Notes under the pieces: model-generated | The model's database searches: none | Told to the model about the DNA's origin: nothing | What the model saw: only the letters and a program-made list of their open reading frames with translations | Shown here: positions 26,678 through 34,948 of the stretch, in pieces | How the letters are laid out: every line of letters starts with the position of its first letter | How positions within the stretch are numbered: position 1 is the first letter of the stretch | Position numbers and translations under genes: made by a program | NCBI GenBank assembly: GCA_022760475.1 | Contig: JALEFZ010000021.1 | Span: forward strand, 62,001-126,000 | Source: Bacteroidia bacterium | GTDB lineage: Bacteria > Bacteroidota > Bacteroidia > J057 | Direction: 5' to 3' | DNA: 64,000 nt

Positions 26678-27634
26678 TTACTGAAACCACACAAATTGGC
26701 TTCCATTTCTATCAATGCGAACGGCAGGCAGTTGAATTCTGAATATGCTGACGGTTTGAAGTAAGGCATGTAGGTAGGGATTCTTTGTGCGAATGTTTCG
26801 AACATCAATGTCAAAACTGAAATACAACTGACGATATTCCCGGGTCCTCCAATCAGAACTGGGATCGCCATAGCCACCTTCCAGGCCATTTGCACCATAT
26901 CCAACAGCAACGTTCAGCCATCTTGGGTATTTATCCTTGAAGTTGCCTTCTGGCAAGAAAGAGTGAACCCGGGCACTGAGCCAGAAAGTATGGCCATTGT
27001 AATCCTTGAGAAGCCATTCTGCATAGTTGCTTCCAAAAAGCCGTTCAAACTCAGGATCTCCTGCATATGGAGACCGTCTGTAACTGACCTTAAGCTGAAT
27101 GCGATCTTCGTTCCAAAGTAATTGGTTACCTGCCGCCAGTGAGGCGCCAACAAAATTTGCTCCTACATCGCTCCATGAAAATCCCCAGCTTTCACCAAAT
27201 GCGTCAAATACCTCAATGCTGGACATCGCCAGGAATCCTGCAGTGGCCCCCTGGATAATTGCCCTGTTTTTCCCCATCCCTGACCATTTATATAGCCCTA
27301 TCATCCATCTACTTGAATGGTATCCTCCCAGTGCATGACCCATTTTGTCAATTTGTTTCCACTCATGGGAGTCGTCAAAAAAATGGAAGGTGGATAAGTC
27401 TTCCTGGGCATACCAAACAGTTCCCATATAAAGAGCGGAAAGTCCATAGCCCCCCAAAGCAATTCCATTTACCCATCTGCTTCGTTTTTTATTGGGTAAG
27501 CTGTCATTTTGAATAAAATGGTCGTTGGGTTTGAAGTTGTATTGGATATGGAAGTCCTGCCTGCGTTGGCCCATTCCTTGGGAGGCACCCAGGACGCTCA
27601 AACTTATTACCAGAAACAGGAAGCGATACTTCAT
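26678..27634 (-). CDS. DUF2279 family exported protein
   Basis: The ATG at 27634 gives 318 residues with a signal peptide (MKYRFLFLVISLSVLGASQGMGQ); an ORF start 36 bases upstream is not needed. A hydrophobic segment (GIALGGYGLSALYMGTVWYA), then DKMGHALGGYHSSRWMIGLYKWSGM and SIEVFDAFGESWGFSWSDVGANFVGAS form the DUF2279 (YfiM-like) core, with conserved H and D/E residues in a small membrane-inserted fold. The second half is strand-rich. Likely outer-membrane associated; the molecular role of the family is not known. Confidence 0.8.
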   Translation of the reverse strand: MKYRFLFLVISLSVLGASQGMGQRRQDFHIQYNFKPNDHFIQNDSLPNKKRSRWVNGIALGGYGLSALYMGTVWYAQEDLSTFHFFDDSHEWKQIDKMGHALGGYHSSRWMIGLYKWSGMGKNRAIIQGATAGFLAMSSIEVFDAFGESWGFSWSDVGANFVGASLAAGNQLLWNEDRIQLKVSYRRSPYAGDPEFERLFGSNYAEWLLKDYNGHTFWLSARVHSFLPEGNFKDKYPRWLNVAVGYGANGLEGGYGDPSSDWRTREYRQLYFSFDIDVRNIRTKNPYLHALLQTVSIFRIQLPAVRIDRNGSQFVWFQ

Positions 27635-27711
27635 TTCAGAGAAATTTTCCGAAAGAAAGTAGCATTTCACATGAATAAAAAGGCATTTTTTCTTCCTTTC
27701 CCTACATTGCC

Positions 27712-28170
27712 TTACTCAAACATCAAGGTGATAAACTCAGCAACACAGGCAGGCTTATCTTTTCCCTGGATTTCCACACTACAATTCCATGTGATTTTGG
27801 CACCGTTCTCTCCATAAGGCTCAAGTTTCCCGACCTCTGCGTTTAGCCTGACTTGACTCCCCACAGGGAGAGCCTGGGGAAAGCGGACTTTATTGAGGCC
27901 ATAATTTACCCCCATTTTCATGGACTTAACTTCAATCAGGTCCTCCAGCATACCTGATAGCAGGGATACCGAAAGGAATCCATGAGCAATAGGGCCCCCA
28001 AAAGGAGATTCTTTCTTAGCTCGCTCGGGATCGGTATGTATCCATTGAAAATCGAGGGTTGCCTTGGCAAAATTATCAACCATGTCCTGGGTGATTTCCA
28101 ACCAGGGAGTGGGATCAAAACTTATGGGCATGGCCTCTTTAAAGGCCGTGAAATTTGGAAAGGATTGCAT
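27712..28170 (-). CDS. MaoC-family (R)-specific enoyl-CoA hydratase
   Basis: The ATG at 28170 gives 152 residues starting MQSFPNFTAF; a start at 28227 overlapping the upstream gene by 23 bases is also possible. It has the single hot-dog fold with the hydratase-2 motif: DFQWIHTDPERAKKESPFGG then IAHGFLSVSLL, supplying the catalytic Asp and His. It hydrates trans-2-enoyl-CoA to (R)-3-hydroxyacyl-CoA. It directly follows a FabG/PhaB-like reductase and an acyl-CoA ligase, so it belongs to a small acyl-CoA set, perhaps PhaJ-like or a fatty-acid side route. Confidence 0.85.
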   Translation of the reverse strand: MQSFPNFTAFKEAMPISFDPTPWLEITQDMVDNFAKATLDFQWIHTDPERAKKESPFGGPIAHGFLSVSLLSGMLEDLIEVKSMKMGVNYGLNKVRFPQALPVGSQVRLNAEVGKLEPYGENGAKITWNCSVEIQGKDKPACVAEFITLMFE

Positions 28171-28204
28171 GAGATCTGCGTTAGGTGGATGGATAGAATT
28201 GAGA

Positions 28205-28942
28205 TTAGCGAGAAACCCCTCCGTCAATGGTCAAACAAATCCCATGCACAAAGGATGATTCATCGGAAGATAAAAACAGATATCCATAAGCTATTTCTAT
28301 GGGTTTGGCGATTCTTTGTAGAGGAATCTGAGTCTGGAGGTATTCCACCTGATGGGCTGGAATCTTATTGGTCATGTCGGTTTCAGTGAAACCAGGAGCA
28401 ATACAATTCACATTGATGCCATATTTTCCAAGCTCAAGGGCCCATGTTTTGGTCATTGCTACAATTCCTGCCTTGGTCGCTGCATAATTGGTTTGTCCAA
28501 AGTTGCCCCTCAAAGCCACGTTAGAAGCGGCGGAAACAATCTTTCCATATCCTGCCTGACGCATGTATTTGCTGACGGTTTGGGTGCAATTGAATACCCC
28601 GGTCAGGTTTACATCCAAGACCTGCTGCCACTCCTCGGGACTCATTTTGTGGAGGGTCCTGTCTCTGGTGATCCCGGCATTGTTAATCAGGATATCAATT
28701 TTCCCGAATTCATCATGGATGGCCTGGCTTTTAGCCTGGACTTCTTCCATGCTGGTAACATCCACCTTGTGAAACTGCGCTTTGCCTCCAGCTTCTCTGA
28801 TTTTTTCTGCTGCGCTATGTCCATCTTCCAATACATCCCAAATGATGACCGTGGCGCCTTCTTCAGAAAATAATTTAGCAATGGCATATCCAATGCCTCT
28901 GGCACCACCTGTTACGATGGCAATTTTATCTTTTAATCTCAT
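28205..28942 (-). CDS. FabG/PhaB-like 3-oxoacyl reductase
   Basis: 245 residues, the standard size. TGGARGIG at 11-18 binds NADP(H); NNAG at about 88-91; catalytic Ser in SAASNVALRG and Tyr-x3-Lys in NYAATKAG; C-terminal SSFVHGICLTIDGGVS typical of FabG/PhaB. It reduces 3-oxoacyl-ACP or acetoacetyl-CoA to the (R)-3-hydroxy compound. The MaoC gene lies immediately downstream and the acyl-CoA ligase upstream. Because all partners handle CoA esters, a CoA-dependent role is more likely here than housekeeping fatty-acid synthesis. That is inference. Confidence 0.88.
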   Translation of the reverse strand: MRLKDKIAIVTGGARGIGYAIAKLFSEEGATVIIWDVLEDGHSAAEKIREAGGKAQFHKVDVTSMEEVQAKSQAIHDEFGKIDILINNAGITRDRTLHKMSPEEWQQVLDVNLTGVFNCTQTVSKYMRQAGYGKIVSAASNVALRGNFGQTNYAATKAGIVAMTKTWALELGKYGINVNCIAPGFTETDMTNKIPAHQVEYLQTQIPLQRIAKPIEIAYGYLFLSSDESSFVHGICLTIDGGVSR

Positions 28943-29001
28943 TTTATAAGGGCTGATAAATAAGGGGAGCTATAGCTGCTCCCCTTCAAGCTAGTCAAGT
29001 T

Positions 29002-30828
29002 TTAGTTATAAATTTCTTCGATGATGTCATGAAATTTTTCAAGGATCACCCTGCGTTTTAGCTTCATGGTAGGGGTTAATTCTGCTTTGCTTCCATCTTC
29101 GTGGGTGGGTAACCACTCTTGTGGAACAAGAGAGAATTTCTTGATTTGCTCAATATGGCTAAACTCCGGATTCATCTCATCCACAATGTTCTGGTAGTGT
29201 GCCAATACCTCTGTGTTTTTTGTGGCATCCTTCAGGTTTGTCCATTCCATGTCATGCTCATCATACCATTTCTTCAAAGGCTCAAGGGCAGGAACAATCA
29301 AGGCGGAAACGAACTTTCTTTTGTCTCCAATTATCATGATTTGCTCGACAAAGAAACTTTCTCTGAATCTATTCTCGATGGGGGCAGGAGCCACATATTT
29401 TCCTCCTGAAGTTTTAAGAAGTTCCTTTTTACGGTCAGTAATCTTAAGAAAGTGTCCTCCATTAGGGCCCAGAACCATCTTACCAATATCTCCGGTTTTG
29501 AACCATCTCTTGCCCTCAATTTCCTTGAACACCTTGGCATTTGCCTCAGGGTTGTTGTAATAGCCTTGCATCACATTTGGCCCATAGGCCAAGATTTCTC
29601 CTTCATCATCTTCGTAGGTGCCGTCTGTGTTGTCAATCAGCAATTCAACTCCATCGATGGCCATTCCTACTGTCCCAAACTGAGCACCTGAAGGTTCAAG
29701 GTGATTAACTGTTAGGGTAGGGGAGGTCTCGGTCAATCCATAGCCTTCCCTAATGGGAATACCAGCTGCGGTAAATACCCTGGCAATTTTTTCGGGACAA
29801 GGGGCTGCACCAGTAATGATCAGCTTCACATTTCCGCCAAGGGCAGCACGCCATTTAGAAAAAATGAGCTTATCTGCAATGTTCCATTGAATGCCATCAA
29901 AGAATCCGGGCTTTTTGTGAAGGTCATAGGATTCAGTTAGCCCAAGTGCCCAGAAAAACAGTTTCTTGGTAGTTCCCGAAAGTGAAAGTCCTCTATTATA
30001 AATGCCTTCATATACCTTTTCCAAAAGTCTGGGTACCGTGGTGAAGAAATGAGGTTTTACCGTTTGAAGGTCGCCCGTTTCGCCTGGGAGGTTATCTGTC
30101 CCAGTGAAGTGAATGGATAATTTCTTGAATACCAAAGAATATACAACCGTTCTTTCAAAAATGTGGCAAAGTGGAAGGAAACTCAAGACATTCACTCCGG
30201 CAATTTCGGGAAGCATGAATTTTGTGGCTTGAATAACATGGCCAATATTGGTATGGGTAAGCATGACACCCTTGGGATTTCCGGTGGTGCCCGAGGTGTA
30301 TATAATGGTAACGAGGTCGTCAGCCTGTGCAGCTGCCTTTATTTCCTCCATTTTATCCTTATGATCCGAAGAGAACATATCTTCCCAATGAGGGGCATCT
30401 GTATCTTTGTCAAAGGCAAAAATATGGGTAAGACTTTCAACACTTTTCTGTGCTTCTTTTAGTTTTTCGAAAAGATCTCCCTGTCCACAGAAAGCAAATC
30501 TTGCCTCTGCATTGTTGAGGATGAAAACATATTCATTGGGACTGATAGTGGGATATAAGGGTACAGAAACGCCACCTGCCATTTGGACGGCAACGTCCAT
30601 GATAAACCACTCGGGGCGGTTTTTATAGCTTACGATGGCCACCTTTTCTCCCTTCTGCAAACCTAAGGCCAAGAGCCCCTGAGCAGCCTTTTCAGCCAGA
30701 TCAATGATCTCTCCGGTACTGAAATAAAGCCATTCGCCTGAACTATCTCTTCGGGCCATAGACTTTTCCATAGGATAGGTATCCCGCTGATTGTAGATAT
30801 AGTCAAATAATCTTGTAGCAGTTGACAT
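29002..30828 (-). CDS. Long-chain acyl-CoA synthetase (AMP-forming)
   Basis: 608 residues. AMP-binding family: the P-loop-like motif VTIIYTSGTTGNPKGVMLTH at about 173-192; the A5 motif EGYGLTETSPTL; the A7 motif WFKTGDIG; the A8 hinge ITDRKKELLKTSGGKYVAP; and a C-terminal KLKRRVILEKF. The length and the GYYNNPEAN...KTGDIG arrangement match the bacterial FadD15/long-chain ligase branch. It activates fatty acids with ATP and CoA, probably at the inner membrane. It lies 59 bases upstream of the FabG-like gene on the same strand. No terminator is seen between them. Confidence 0.92.
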   Translation of the reverse strand: MSTATRLFDYIYNQRDTYPMEKSMARRDSSGEWLYFSTGEIIDLAEKAAQGLLALGLQKGEKVAIVSYKNRPEWFIMDVAVQMAGGVSVPLYPTISPNEYVFILNNAEARFAFCGQGDLFEKLKEAQKSVESLTHIFAFDKDTDAPHWEDMFSSDHKDKMEEIKAAAQADDLVTIIYTSGTTGNPKGVMLTHTNIGHVIQATKFMLPEIAGVNVLSFLPLCHIFERTVVYSLVFKKLSIHFTGTDNLPGETGDLQTVKPHFFTTVPRLLEKVYEGIYNRGLSLSGTTKKLFFWALGLTESYDLHKKPGFFDGIQWNIADKLIFSKWRAALGGNVKLIITGAAPCPEKIARVFTAAGIPIREGYGLTETSPTLTVNHLEPSGAQFGTVGMAIDGVELLIDNTDGTYEDDEGEILAYGPNVMQGYYNNPEANAKVFKEIEGKRWFKTGDIGKMVLGPNGGHFLKITDRKKELLKTSGGKYVAPAPIENRFRESFFVEQIMIIGDKRKFVSALIVPALEPLKKWYDEHDMEWTNLKDATKNTEVLAHYQNIVDEMNPEFSHIEQIKKFSLVPQEWLPTHEDGSKAELTPTMKLKRRVILEKFHDIIEEIYN

Positions 30829-31000
30829 AAGAATAGTAAGTGTAAGTAGTCCTAAGTAGTAAGATAGTCAAAACCTGATTGGGAGACAATATTTAGCTAA
30901 AGTTAGCAGCTAGCTATATTGATATTCCAGATTTGACCTTTGAAAAACAAAGAGATTAGAACCTGGATAATATAAGCATGTACTCTCCTAGCGTAAATCT

Positions 31001-31576
31001 ATGAAGGAATATTTGGAACAGTTTAAAAAAAGAATGGGTACACATGCCAATTTGTCTGAGGAAGCCATAGATAAGCTCTCAGCCTTTCTCAGGCCTGCCT
31101 CATTTCCCAAGGGAAGTTTTCTCTCCACACCGGGTAAGGTCATTCAAGAGTTTTTCTTCATCAACAAGGGACTTGTAAGGCAATTTTACCTAAAGGATGG
31201 CAATGAATTTATCCGGCAATTCTTTTTTGAAAACGGCTTCTCCAATGATATGGCCTCAGCCGAGTCTGGACAAGCTTCCCGTCTATATATGCAAGCCATA
31301 GAAGATACGGAGGTAGTTGTGATTCCTTATAGCTTGATGGAAAAACTTCCTGCCGGTGTATATAAATCTGCCCTGGCGGATAACCTGATTCACGTTGCCA
31401 ATAGAATGGCATCCATTTTCCTGGATAGTCCAGAAGAACAATACCTTCAATTGCTACAACTCAGGCCCAAAGTAATTCAACGAGTCCCTCAATATATGAT
31501 TGCGTCATATTTGGGAATTACTCCTGAGGGGTTGAGTAGAATCAAAAAAAGATTGGCAGATCGTGAACGATCTTAA
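31001..31576 (+). CDS. Crp/Fnr-family transcriptional regulator
   Basis: 191 residues: a cyclic-nucleotide-binding-like beta-barrel (about 15-120, with FPKGSFLSTPGKVIQEFFFI and FIRQFFFENGFSND) and a C-terminal helix-turn-helix (YMIASYLGITPEGLSRIKKRL, about 165-186). There is no Fe-S cysteine cluster as in Fnr, and the cAMP-contact Arg/Ser pair is not clear, so the ligand may differ or be absent. Proteins of this size and look are very common in Bacteroidota. Divergent from the acyl-CoA ligase (172 bases apart), and the next genes downstream encode envelope proteins; either could be a target. Confidence 0.85.
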   Translation: MKEYLEQFKKRMGTHANLSEEAIDKLSAFLRPASFPKGSFLSTPGKVIQEFFFINKGLVRQFYLKDGNEFIRQFFFENGFSNDMASAESGQASRLYMQAIEDTEVVVIPYSLMEKLPAGVYKSALADNLIHVANRMASIFLDSPEEQYLQLLQLRPKVIQRVPQYMIASYLGITPEGLSRIKKRLADRERS

Positions 31577-31645
31577 CCGAGATCAATGAGCCTCTATTGA
31601 TAATGGCCCAATTTTGAATTGTCTTTTCACAATAAACCAGAATTT

Positions 31646-32335
31646 ATGATAAAGCAATTTTTAATTGGAATGTTTGTTATTTGCTGGCTATCAGGATCTT
31701 TATTCGGCCAGAACCTTATCGACCTTGAGGTTGGGGTTTCCAAATCAGACCAAGTTTTTGGTAGGCTGAGTTATACCTTTCAATTCAAAAAGCCTGTACG
31801 CTTGGGATTTCGCTTGGGAACTGGGGACATTCAGTATCGCTTTGTAGATGCAAGAAATGTTGACAATGGTACAGTACTATCAGGAGAAATTCTTAGTCAA
31901 TTCAGACTAAGCGATAATGGGGACTTAAGCCTATATGGCTTTTTCAACCTTGGTTTGAGGTTCATTCAACTAAATGCAGAAAGGCCTTCCGAGATTACCA
32001 ATTATGCATTTCAAAACAGTCAAGCCGTTACCCTGGATCCAGGTATTGTTGTCCACATAAAAGCATCTGAGACCTTCAATGTGTTTTCTGGCATAAACAT
32101 GCACATGGCAATCCAGTATGATCCTTCGGTTATTCTCGAACAACAGCCTTCGGGTTATTTGTTGTTTGGGGCAAGTTTAAAGACTACTAAAAGGAGTCTG
32201 GTCTTTGTCAGCTCAAAGATTGGCTCTACTTACGGAGCAGGTGGAGATACAGAAAAGTTTTTCTGGTCATTGCAAGCGGGAGTCCGCTTTTCCTTGAATT
32301 CTTCAGCCCCCATAAATACCATTCCTAACTTCTAA
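31646..32335 (+). CDS. Exported beta-barrel-like protein, unknown function
   Basis: The ATG at 31646 gives 229 residues with a signal peptide (MIKQFLIGMFVICWLSGSLFGQ); an ORF start 27 bases upstream adds nothing signal-like. The mature protein shows alternating strands with aromatic belts (FQFKKPVRLGFRLGTGDIQY, LSLYGFFNLGLRFIQL) as in small outer-membrane barrels. No named family. It is followed 23 bases later by another exported strand-rich protein; the two likely form a unit. Confidence 0.65.
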   Translation: MIKQFLIGMFVICWLSGSLFGQNLIDLEVGVSKSDQVFGRLSYTFQFKKPVRLGFRLGTGDIQYRFVDARNVDNGTVLSGEILSQFRLSDNGDLSLYGFFNLGLRFIQLNAERPSEITNYAFQNSQAVTLDPGIVVHIKASETFNVFSGINMHMAIQYDPSVILEQQPSGYLLFGASLKTTKRSLVFVSSKIGSTYGAGGDTEKFFWSLQAGVRFSLNSSAPINTIPNF

Positions 32336-32358
32336 CTTCCCTTAATACACCAAATCAA

Positions 32359-33012
32359 ATGAAAAATTTAATGATTGCCCTAATGGGGCTGGCTATCCTT
32401 TGCCCAAACTTTAGCCTTGGACAGAACAATGTTGGTTGGTTTTTTACCCCCGAATTTAGCCTAATGGCGATGGATCAGCACCTTGGAAGGGCAGTTGGCT
32501 TTCAGGGAGGTGTTTCCCTAGCCCAACGCAGGCTGAATGTAGGAATTTTCTACTACGGACGTTCAGGTCCCATTAATCCTCATGAAGTGAGCTTCACCTT
32601 ACCTGGTAATCAGACCTATAAAGGCAAGGGGACCATAGATTTTCGAGCAGACCATGGTGCTTTTGGTGTGATGATAAGTCCTCAAGTCGAGCTTGGGAAT
32701 GTCAAGTTGGACGTCCCCTTGCTTTTTGGCCAGTTTGGTGCAGGATTTTATCTGACTGGAGATGACAGGATTACGCCTGATGGTAGGCGTGTGAGCGACT
32801 GGGAGGACGACCTGCTTGGCAATGCTGATGCTGGTTTTGGTTTTATCCTGGAGGGAGGAATCAGAGCTCGAACCGCGATCAACAAAAATAAAGGAATTGA
32901 AGCAGGGATTGGAGTGCATTATACCCACACCATTGGCTATGAAAGTACACTTGGTGGGACAGCTTACTACAGGGTACCTCGTTTTAGCATATTTTTTCTG
33001 TTGGGAAATTGA
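32359..33012 (+). CDS. Exported outer-membrane-like protein, unknown function
   Basis: 217 residues. Signal peptide ending SLGQ at about 22. The mature part is strand-rich with glycine and aromatic patterning (VGWFFTPEFSLMAMDQHLGR, VKLDVPLLFGQFGAGFYL, GIGVHYTHTIGYES) and ends in RFSIFFLLGN, consistent with a small beta-barrel. No enzymatic motif. Same strand and 23 bases after the previous exported protein. A long inverted repeat follows 21 bases after its stop. Confidence 0.65.
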   Translation: MKNLMIALMGLAILCPNFSLGQNNVGWFFTPEFSLMAMDQHLGRAVGFQGGVSLAQRRLNVGIFYYGRSGPINPHEVSFTLPGNQTYKGKGTIDFRADHGAFGVMISPQVELGNVKLDVPLLFGQFGAGFYLTGDDRITPDGRRVSDWEDDLLGNADAGFGFILEGGIRARTAINKNKGIEAGIGVHYTHTIGYESTLGGTAYYRVPRFSIFFLLGN

Positions 33013-33033
33013 GCCAAAACGAAGAAAAGTAGC

Positions 33034-33082
33034 TTAAGCGGATGGACATAAAATACTTAATCTTTTATGTCCATCCGCTTAA
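33034..33082. terminator. 20-bp perfect inverted repeat, probable terminator
   Basis: The left arm at 33034-33053 (core GCGGATGGACAT) pairs perfectly with 33063-33082 across a 9-base loop. It follows the stop of the 32359 gene. There is no long T-run right after the stem, so termination relies on the A/T-rich stem ends; it may instead be an RNA-stability structure. Confidence 0.55.
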
Positions 33083-33097
33083 AAGGCAAGCAAAAAA

Positions 33098-33124
33098 TAT
33101 CCCGGTACGTCGCGTACCGGGATA
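33098..33124 (-). terminator. Intrinsic terminator of the 33168 gene
   Basis: The 12-bp stem TATCCCGGTACG / CGTACCGGGATA with a 3-base loop. Read on the minus strand it is followed by a T-rich tail (TTTTTTG), 44 bases after the stop of the minus-strand gene. Confidence 0.7.
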
Positions 33125-33167
33125 AACTTAACTATGAGGACTATAAGAAAAACTTGTTTGAACGCTT

Positions 33168-33575
33168 TTATTTACCCAAGTCAAAATCGTACATGGCGAT
33201 TGACTTGTCAGCCCCGCAAGAAGCAGGCTTTTGTAAGGTCTCATAACTAATGATGAGCGATTGACCCACCTTCAGCTTGTAATCATGCTCAGGCATTTCA
33301 CATACCTCCAGCAAGCCTTCCTTGGTCTGAATCAACATCTTGCAATCTCCTTTCTGAATGGACAACTGCTTGATCTCTCCTTTGACCATAAAACGGTAAT
33401 CCGTAGTTGATCCTGGTTTTGCCACATCCAACATTGCCTGCTGGGCGATGAGTATATTTTTATTATCCATGGACTCAGACTCACCTGCCATGCCAGATTT
33501 GAAAGTGATCAAAACAACTGCGGCAAAGATGAACATCGATATTTGGACAAATGAGTTTTTCATTGATTTAAGCAT
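33168..33575 (-). CDS. Small exported protein, unknown function
   Basis: 135 residues with a signal peptide (about 1-30: SMKNSFVQISMFIFAAVVLI, cleavage near GMAGE). The mature 100 residues look like a small beta-barrel: KGEIKQLSIQKGDCKMLIQT, then GQSLIISYETL. Cys residues at about 79, 92 and 121. No family recognised; an OB-like fold is conceivable. Monocistronic, with its own terminator downstream. The start is uncertain between the first and fifth residue (both Met). Confidence 0.6.
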   Translation of the reverse strand: MLKSMKNSFVQISMFIFAAVVLITFKSGMAGESESMDNKNILIAQQAMLDVAKPGSTTDYRFMVKGEIKQLSIQKGDCKMLIQTKEGLLEVCEMPEHDYKLKVGQSLIISYETLQKPASCGADKSIAMYDFDLGK

Positions 33576-33689
33576 TAGGATAAACTCTTTGTCTCCATAT
33601 ACGGGCTAAACCCTGCCTTTGGATTTACCCAAAGGAATCATAATATGACCTGTTTTGATCAAAAGTGTAATTTTTGACCCAAAAGCGGA

Positions 33690-34685
33690 TTATACAAGTT
33701 TTACTACAATTCTTCCCTGGGTTTTTCCTTTGAGAATCAGGCCGATGTAATGCTCCAGCTCATCCATGCTGACTACCGTTGCAATCTCTGCAAGGTGCGG
33801 AACTGACCATTTGGTGGCTAATCTTTGCCAAATTTCACTTCTCAGGCTGGAATGGCAGGTGGCAGAATCTACCCCCAGAAGGTTGACTCCATTTAGAATA
33901 AATGGGAATACTGTCATTTCCAGTTTGGGAGAACCTACGAGGCCACAGGTAGCCACGCTCCCTTCTCGGGTACATGCCTTGAGCAGCGTCGCCAGGGTAT
34001 TGCCTCCAACTGTATCAATGGCACCTGCCCACTTGCTCCTGATAAGAGGTCTTTTGGAGTCATCACTGGCATGATCTCTTCCAAAGATCTCTGTAGCTCC
34101 CAACTTTTTGAGGTATTCATGTGCTTCTTTTTTGCCTGTGATGGCATGGACTTGATAGCCTGCCTTGGCTAGAATCGCTACTGAGAGGCTGCCTACTCCG
34201 CCTGAAGCACCCGTAACTGCAATGGGCCCCATGCCAGGATTCTGACCTGTAGCTTCCATTTTATAGAGAGACAGGCCTGCGGTAAAACCAGCAGTTCCTA
34301 ATGTCATGGCTGCCTGTAGGTCCAATTCATCAGGAAGAGGAACGACCCATTCGGCAGGAACGCGAATGTATTCGGCAAAACCACCATCGGTATTCATGCC
34401 CAGGTCATAACTGGTTACAATTACTTTGTCGCCTACTTTGATTGACTCATCATTGCTGGCCGCTACAATTCCGGAAGCATCGATCCCGGGGGTGTGGGGA
34501 TAATTTCTGGTAACTCCCTTGTTGCCACTGGCAGAGAGTGCATCCTTATAATTGAGGGAGGAATAATGTACCCGGATAACGACATCCCCTTTGGGAAGGT
34601 CATTTATTTTTCGTTCGATAATTTTGCGGCTGACTTCCTGGTCTTCTACAAAAACTCTGAATGCTCTAAAAGTATTGGAAAGCAT
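33690..34685 (-). CDS. YhdH/AcuI-type NADPH-dependent acrylyl-CoA reductase / quinone oxidoreductase
   Basis: The ATG at 34685 gives 331 residues, the family length; an ORF start 36 bases upstream is unlikely. MDR superfamily without the catalytic zinc ligands: VHYSSLNYKDALSASG, PGIDASGIV, and a Rossmann core at PIAVTGASGGVGSLSVAIL with GATEIFGRD. The A-CTREGSVATCGL and SATCHSSLRSEIW elements are typical of YhdH/AcuI. It reduces acryloyl-CoA to propionyl-CoA with NADPH in characterised members, detoxifying acrylate from DMSP breakdown; other small enoyl substrates are possible. Confidence 0.88.
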   Translation of the reverse strand: MLSNTFRAFRVFVEDQEVSRKIIERKINDLPKGDVVIRVHYSSLNYKDALSASGNKGVTRNYPHTPGIDASGIVAASNDESIKVGDKVIVTSYDLGMNTDGGFAEYIRVPAEWVVPLPDELDLQAAMTLGTAGFTAGLSLYKMEATGQNPGMGPIAVTGASGGVGSLSVAILAKAGYQVHAITGKKEAHEYLKKLGATEIFGRDHASDDSKRPLIRSKWAGAIDTVGGNTLATLLKACTREGSVATCGLVGSPKLEMTVFPFILNGVNLLGVDSATCHSSLRSEIWQRLATKWSVPHLAEIATVVSMDELEHYIGLILKGKTQGRIVVKLV

Positions 34686-34851
34686 GGAATAGTAGTTAGT
34701 TAATGATGGTGAATGGTGCAAAAATTAAGGTTTTTTAACCATTAGGAATAAATATGATTAAATAAAATTAGGGTATTGTCTGATTTTTTTTTCAAAATAT
34801 GTACATAATTACTTTTTTTTAGGCTCAGTATTGTAAATTACATATCTGTTG

Positions 34852-34905
34852 AGCACCACCTAACAATTTTTTTCTGTTTTGAAATGATTGTTGGTGCTTT
34901 TTTTT
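34852..34905 (+). terminator. Terminator-like hairpin in the leader of the 34949 gene
   Basis: AGCACC-ACCT-AACAAT (34852-34867) pairs with ATTGTTGGTGCT (34887-34898), leaving a 4-base bulge, and is followed by eight T residues. No + strand gene lies upstream (the neighbour at 34685 is divergent), so this is either an attenuator for the PKD/T9SS gene or the end of a short untranslated RNA. A weak alternative stem (GCTCA 34823-34827 with TGAGC 34850-34854) would compete with its left arm. Confidence 0.55.
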
Positions 34906-34948
34906 GAGACATAAACTTTGTAAACCAAAACCTTAATTTTCAATTTTT

